This document shows positions 7,202 to 10,000 of a DNA stretch of 10,000 nt, piece by piece. Every line of letters begins with the position of its first letter. Position 1 is the stretch's first letter. The position numbers and the translations under genes were made by a program. Origin of the DNA: Rheinheimera sp. (GTDB lineage Bacteria > Pseudomonadota > Gammaproteobacteria > Enterobacterales > Alteromonadaceae); NCBI RefSeq assembly GCF_020217005.1, contig NZ_JAIWOI010000260.1, positions 1-10,000 on the forward strand, read 5' to 3'. The notes beneath the pieces were generated by a model. It had not been told where the DNA came from. It saw nothing but the letters and a program-made list of their open reading frames with translations, and searched no databases.

Positions 7202-8290
7202 ATGTGGTTTAAATGGTTTAAAAAAACAGCAGAGCAGCAATCATCCGCTGATGAGATGCCCGAAGTTTTAGCCAAAACTTTGGCTGAATTTCAAAGCAAA
7301 GAATTTCCTATGCCGCTGGATACTTTGATTCAGCAAGCCAGTTTTAGTAGCAAACGCAATAGCCTGAGCTTAACGCTGAAATTCCCCTGGGCCTCAGTGG
7401 CTGACGAGTTATTGCCTGTACTTCAGCAGGTGCAGCCAGATCTGAAACTGGAACTTCAAAGCGAAAACGCTGCAGAACCAGCCTACCGCAACATCAAGCA
7501 GGTGATTTTAGTGGCCTCTGGCAAAGGTGGTGTAGGTAAAAGCACCACTGCGGTCAATCTGGCGGTGGCTTTAGGTTTAGAAGGGGCCAAAGTAGGGCTG
7601 CTAGATGCGGATATTTATGGTCCTTCCATTCCGACCATGCTTGGGTTAACGGATGCAAAGGCAGAATCACCGGATGATAAACATCTGTTGCCAAAACAAG
7701 CGGCTGGTATTTATCTGCAGTCTATAGGTTTTTTAGTCGACCCTGCACAAGCTTCGGTCTGGCGTGGCCCTATGGCCAGTCAGGCCTTATTGCAGCTTTT
7801 AAATGAAACCCTGTGGCCGGATTTGGATTATTTGATTGTCGACATGCCGCCTGGTACAGGTGATATCCAGTTGACGATGTCGCAAAAACTACCGGTGACA
7901 GGGGCAATAATTGTGACTACACCGCAGGATGTGGCTTTGGCTGACGCACAAAAAGCCATTTCGATGTTTCGCAGCGTGAATATTCCAGTGCTTGGACTGG
8001 TAGAGAACATGAGTTTTTACCAGTGCAGTCACTGCGGTGAAATCGACGATATTTTTGGTACCAACGGTGGCCTGGAATTGGCTGAACGTTATCAGGTGCC
8101 TGTGCTGGGGCAGTTACCCTTACAAAAACAAATACGCCAGTCCTGTGATGCCGGAACGCCTTTCGTACTGAATCCAGCCGAAAGCGGTACTGGTTTTTAC
8201 CGGGCTATAGCACGACAACTGAGCTTTGCTTTATATTGGAACTCCCAACATCAGCAAGCTAAGCAACCCGACATTATTTTTACGGATGAT
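7202..8290 (+). CDS. apbC: iron-sulfur cluster carrier ATPase, Mrp/ApbC family
   Basis: This cytosolic P-loop ATPase of the Mrp/NBP35 family binds a bridging [4Fe-4S] cluster and delivers it to apo-proteins. Residues 15-90 form a shortened MIP18/FeS-assembly-like N-terminal domain. The deviant Walker [10 protein letters not shown] sits at 107-115, followed by [16 protein letters not shown] (133-148), the Walker B region DMPPGTGD (214-221) and the cluster-ligand pair Cys275-x2-Cys278 in the CSHCGE segment. The frame is open back to a TTG at 7190, but I prefer the ATG at 7202, where TGAG (7191-7194) is 7 nt away; this gives 363 residues. The first residues, MWFKWFKK, are hydrophobic and basic but too short for a membrane anchor. 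The coordinates exclude the TAA stop (8291-8293). dcd begins 2 nt after the stop, so the two are almost certainly co-transcribed. Confidence 0.95.
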
Positions 8291-8295
8291 TAACC

Positions 8296-8886
8296 ATGAG
8301 ATTGTGTGACCGCGACATTGAAGCCTATATCGAAGCAGGCAAGATCCAAATTACGCCACGGCCAACACCAGACATGATCAGCGGTGTTAGCGTGGATATT
8401 CGCTTAGGCCATAAATTCCGTACTTTTCGCGCTTATGCCGCGCCTTTTATTGATTTAAGTGGCCCGCGTGAAGAAGTGGATTTAGCGCTGAATTCGGTGA
8501 TGAGTGATGAAATTGTATTGTCCGATGACGAAGCCTTTTTTCTGCACCCTGGTGAACTGGCCTTGGCTATTACGCTCGAATCTGTCACCTTGCCTGCTGA
8601 CATAGTTGGTTGGCTGGATGGCCGTTCTTCCTTAGCACGTTTGGGTTTAATGGTGCATGTGACAGCGCATCGTATCGATCCGGGTTGGTCTGGCAATATA
8701 GTACTGGAGTTTTATAACAGTGGTCGTTTACCGCTGGCGCTCAGACCCAACATGAAAATTGGTGCTTTAAACTTTGAAACCATGACAGGTGAAGCAGCTC
8801 GCCCCTACAACAAAAGGGTGGATGCCAAGTATCAACAACAGACTGGAGCTGTGGCCAGCCGTATCAGTCAGGATGATCAGAGCTAA
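8296..8886 (+). CDS. dcd: dCTP deaminase
   Basis: Dcd deaminates dCTP to dUTP, supplying the precursor from which dUTPase makes dUMP for thymidylate synthesis. The 196-residue protein has the usual length (E. coli about 193) and the trimeric dUTPase-like fold. Visible motifs are SVDIRLG (32-38), [15 protein letters not shown] (107-121, with the phosphate-binding Ser111 and Arg115), [11 protein letters not shown] (123-133), and the catalytic Glu138 within VLEFYNSG (136-143). ARPYNKR with DAKY follows (168-179) and GAVASRI (184-190) closes the protein. Glu138 marks it as a deaminase rather than a plain dUTPase. The ATG is 2 nt past the apbC stop, with only a weak GGA (8284-8286) inside apbC, so translational coupling is likely. 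No T-tailed terminator on the plus strand follows it. Confidence 0.97.
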   Translation: MRLCDRDIEAYIEAGKIQITPRPTPDMISGVSVDIRLGHKFRTFRAYAAPFIDLSGPREEVDLALNSVMSDEIVLSDDEAFFLHPGELALAITLESVTLPADIVGWLDGRSSLARLGLMVHVTAHRIDPGWSGNIVLEFYNSGRLPLALRPNMKIGALNFETMTGEAARPYNKRVDAKYQQQTGAVASRISQDDQS

Positions 8887-8934
8887 AAACTCCTGCGTTG
8901 TTCGGCAGAGTTTGAGTTTATTAGCCCAGAAATG

Positions 8935-8963
8935 AAAAAGCCCATACAAAAGTGGTATGGGCT
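8935..8963 (-). terminator. intrinsic terminator on the minus strand, downstream of dcd
   Basis: A perfect 9-bp stem (arms 8939-8947 and 8955-8963) with a 7-nt loop is followed, on the minus strand only, by a TTTTT run (complement of 8935-8939). Read on the plus strand, the hairpin is followed by GAAGCAATAAAGC and has no T-tract, so it is a poor terminator for dcd. No minus-strand protein gene precedes it. Confidence 0.6.
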
Positions 8964-8987
8964 GAAGCAATAAAGCAAAAATGAAGC
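8935..8987 (-). ncRNA. candidate short RNA with its own promoter and terminator
   Basis: The minus strand has a plausible sigma-70 promoter: TTGCGA (9023-9018), an 18-bp spacer, and CATAAT (8999-8994), 4 of 6 and 5 of 6 matches. It would start transcription near 8987. The terminator at 8963-8935 then ends an RNA of about 50 nt, mostly terminator hairpin with a C- and U-rich 5' part. The promoter spacer and -10 overlap a 6-bp inverted repeat (8996-9001 / 9009-9014). No transcript evidence exists here; this is inference from the orientation of the signals. Confidence 0.25.
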
Positions 8988-9151
8988 GGGGTAATTATGC
9001 AATATATCTGCATAGCTTCGCAACCTGGCTTTAGTGGATTTTTTCATTTTTTTACATATCTGTTGAATACTTAGTTAGAAAAACAGAATTTTTTAGTGAA
9101 CTTACAAGGCGGTTTGAGAGCTTTACCTCAGATTGCATACAGGAGTTAGCC

Positions 9152-10000
9152 ATGCAACCCGCCAGTTTTATCCGTTTGTTTAGTTTGGCTGCCATCTGGG
9201 GGTCTTCATTTTTGTTTATGAGAATTGCTGTAGGCACTTTAGGGCCGGCAGCATTAATGACTGGCAGAGTGCTACTTGCAGCGTCTTTTTTAGGTCTTAT
9301 GGGCTGGTTTTTGAAAAAGCAGCAACTGGATTTAAAAAATAACTGGAAGCACTTTTTTATTCTTGGCTTTTTTAACTCCGCTTTCCCCTTTCTTTTGTTT
9401 GCCTATGCTGCGCAAACCTTAACGGCATCGGTGTTGTCTGTGCTTAATGCCACAGCTCCTATCTGGGGGGCTTTGATTGGCATCATAGTGTTTCGGCAAG
9501 CTTTAACTTTGCGAATTGTAACTGGCTTGGTGCTTGGTATCAGCGGTGTGGCTATTTTGGTGGGTTTTGATGCTGTAGTACTGGAACCTGGCGCTTTAGT
9601 GGCAGTATTTTGCGCTGCTGGTGCTGCTTTTTGTTACGGTGTTGCCACGCACTATACCCGTTTAGCGAAAACGGTGGCACCTTATACTAATGCACATGGC
9701 AGCATGTGGACTTCGACATTAATGCTGGCTCCGGTGATGCTGTTGTTTCCAATACAGAGTGATATCAGCCTGAATGTCGCTGCTGCAGTTTTAGCTTTGG
9801 GTGTGCTTTGTACCGGGGTTGCATATTTACTCTACTTCCGTTTAGTGCAAGATGAAGGGGCTACTCCGGCTTTAACTGTCACCTTTTTAATACCTGTATT
9901 TGGCGTATTCTGGGGCCATGTGTTTTTAAACGAAACTCTGGGCTGGCACACTTTTGTTGGAGTAGCAGTAGTGATCACTGGCACATCTTTGGTGACGGGT
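9152..10000 (+). CDS. EamA/DMT-family transporter, 3' end beyond the window
   Basis: This inner-membrane permease of the drug/metabolite transporter superfamily is visible for 283 codons with no stop before the window edge. It shows the two tandem EamA repeats of about five segments each. The first starts with IWGSSFLFMRIAV (15-27), a hallmark of the family, and includes LNATAPIWGALIG (98-110). The second runs from about residue 148 and includes TFLIPVFGVFWGHVFLNETL (244-263), where the conserved Pro and Glu of the second repeat lie. Full-length members are usually near 290-310 residues, so only a few tens of residues are probably missing. The ATG at 9152 has AGGAG at 9141-9145, 6 nt away. 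The gap to dcd is 265 bp and AT-rich, so it probably has its own promoter, though none is clear. The substrate is not predictable; relatives export amino acids or metabolites. Confidence 0.9.
   Translation, partial: MQPASFIRLFSLAAIWGSSFLFMRIAVGTLGPAALMTGRVLLAASFLGLMGWFLKKQQLDLKNNWKHFFILGFFNSAFPFLLFAYAAQTLTASVLSVLNATAPIWGALIGIIVFRQALTLRIVTGLVLGISGVAILVGFDAVVLEPGALVAVFCAAGAAFCYGVATHYTRLAKTVAPYTNAHGSMWTSTLMLAPVMLLFPIQSDISLNVAAAVLALGVLCTGVAYLLYFRLVQDEGATPALTVTFLIPVFGVFWGHVFLNETLGWHTFVGVAVVITGTSLVTG

Noticed and set aside
8767..8970. 67-codon minus-strand open frame crossing the terminator after dcd
   Set aside because: It starts at a TTG without a ribosome binding site, and its start codons lie in the terminator region with the rest antisense to dcd.
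9052..9237. 61-codon minus-strand open frame
   Set aside because: It is partly antisense to the EamA gene, has no recognisable motif and no ribosome binding site that I can support.
1..10000. CRISPR array, tRNA, rRNA, transposase or phage genes
   Set aside because: No regularly spaced repeats, cloverleaf structures or transposase/integrase motifs were seen on either strand.

Overview
The window looks like a chromosomal housekeeping segment of a gammaproteobacterium of the Alteromonadales/Chromatiales type. Rheinheimera-like is my best guess from gene content and protein style, but this is inference. Base composition is moderate, genes are densely packed, and no phage, plasmid, transposase or CRISPR signature is visible. 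There are eight protein genes: seven complete and one cut by the right edge.

Layout. 1-410 holds no convincing gene but is unusually structured: four perfect hairpins in a row (55-203), then a large imperfect inverted repeat (244-349), probably a dispersed extragenic repeat. On the minus strand, rlmI (23S rRNA m5C methyltransferase) is followed by a secreted YceI-like protein, and the pair ends at an intrinsic terminator (414-436). Divergent from rlmI is a PIG3-type quinone oxidoreductase (2362-3369). It converges on a YcaD-like MFS transporter with a long hydrophilic C-terminal tail (3401-4807, minus). Upstream of the transporter, and transcribed in the same direction, is metG (methionyl-tRNA synthetase). 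The metG/transporter gap is almost completely filled by an ERIC-like repeat of about 126 bp (4844-4969). The left end of this repeat forms one arm of the metG terminator.

Divergent from metG are apbC/mrp (Fe-S cluster carrier ATPase) and, 2 nt after its stop, dcd (dCTP deaminase), a translationally coupled pair. After dcd lies a 265-bp gap whose clearest signal is an intrinsic terminator facing the minus strand. A plausible minus-strand promoter lies upstream of it, so a short RNA of about 50 nt is possible here. An EamA/DMT-family permease starts at 9152 and runs off the window.

The genes do not form one pathway. They cover translation (metG, rlmI), cofactor and nucleotide metabolism (apbC, dcd), redox detoxification (quinone oxidoreductase) and transport (two permeases). 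I do not see a new multi-gene system. The points worth a second look are non-coding: the left-edge hairpin array, the ERIC-like element built into a terminator next to a ribosome binding site, and the wrong-way terminator after dcd.
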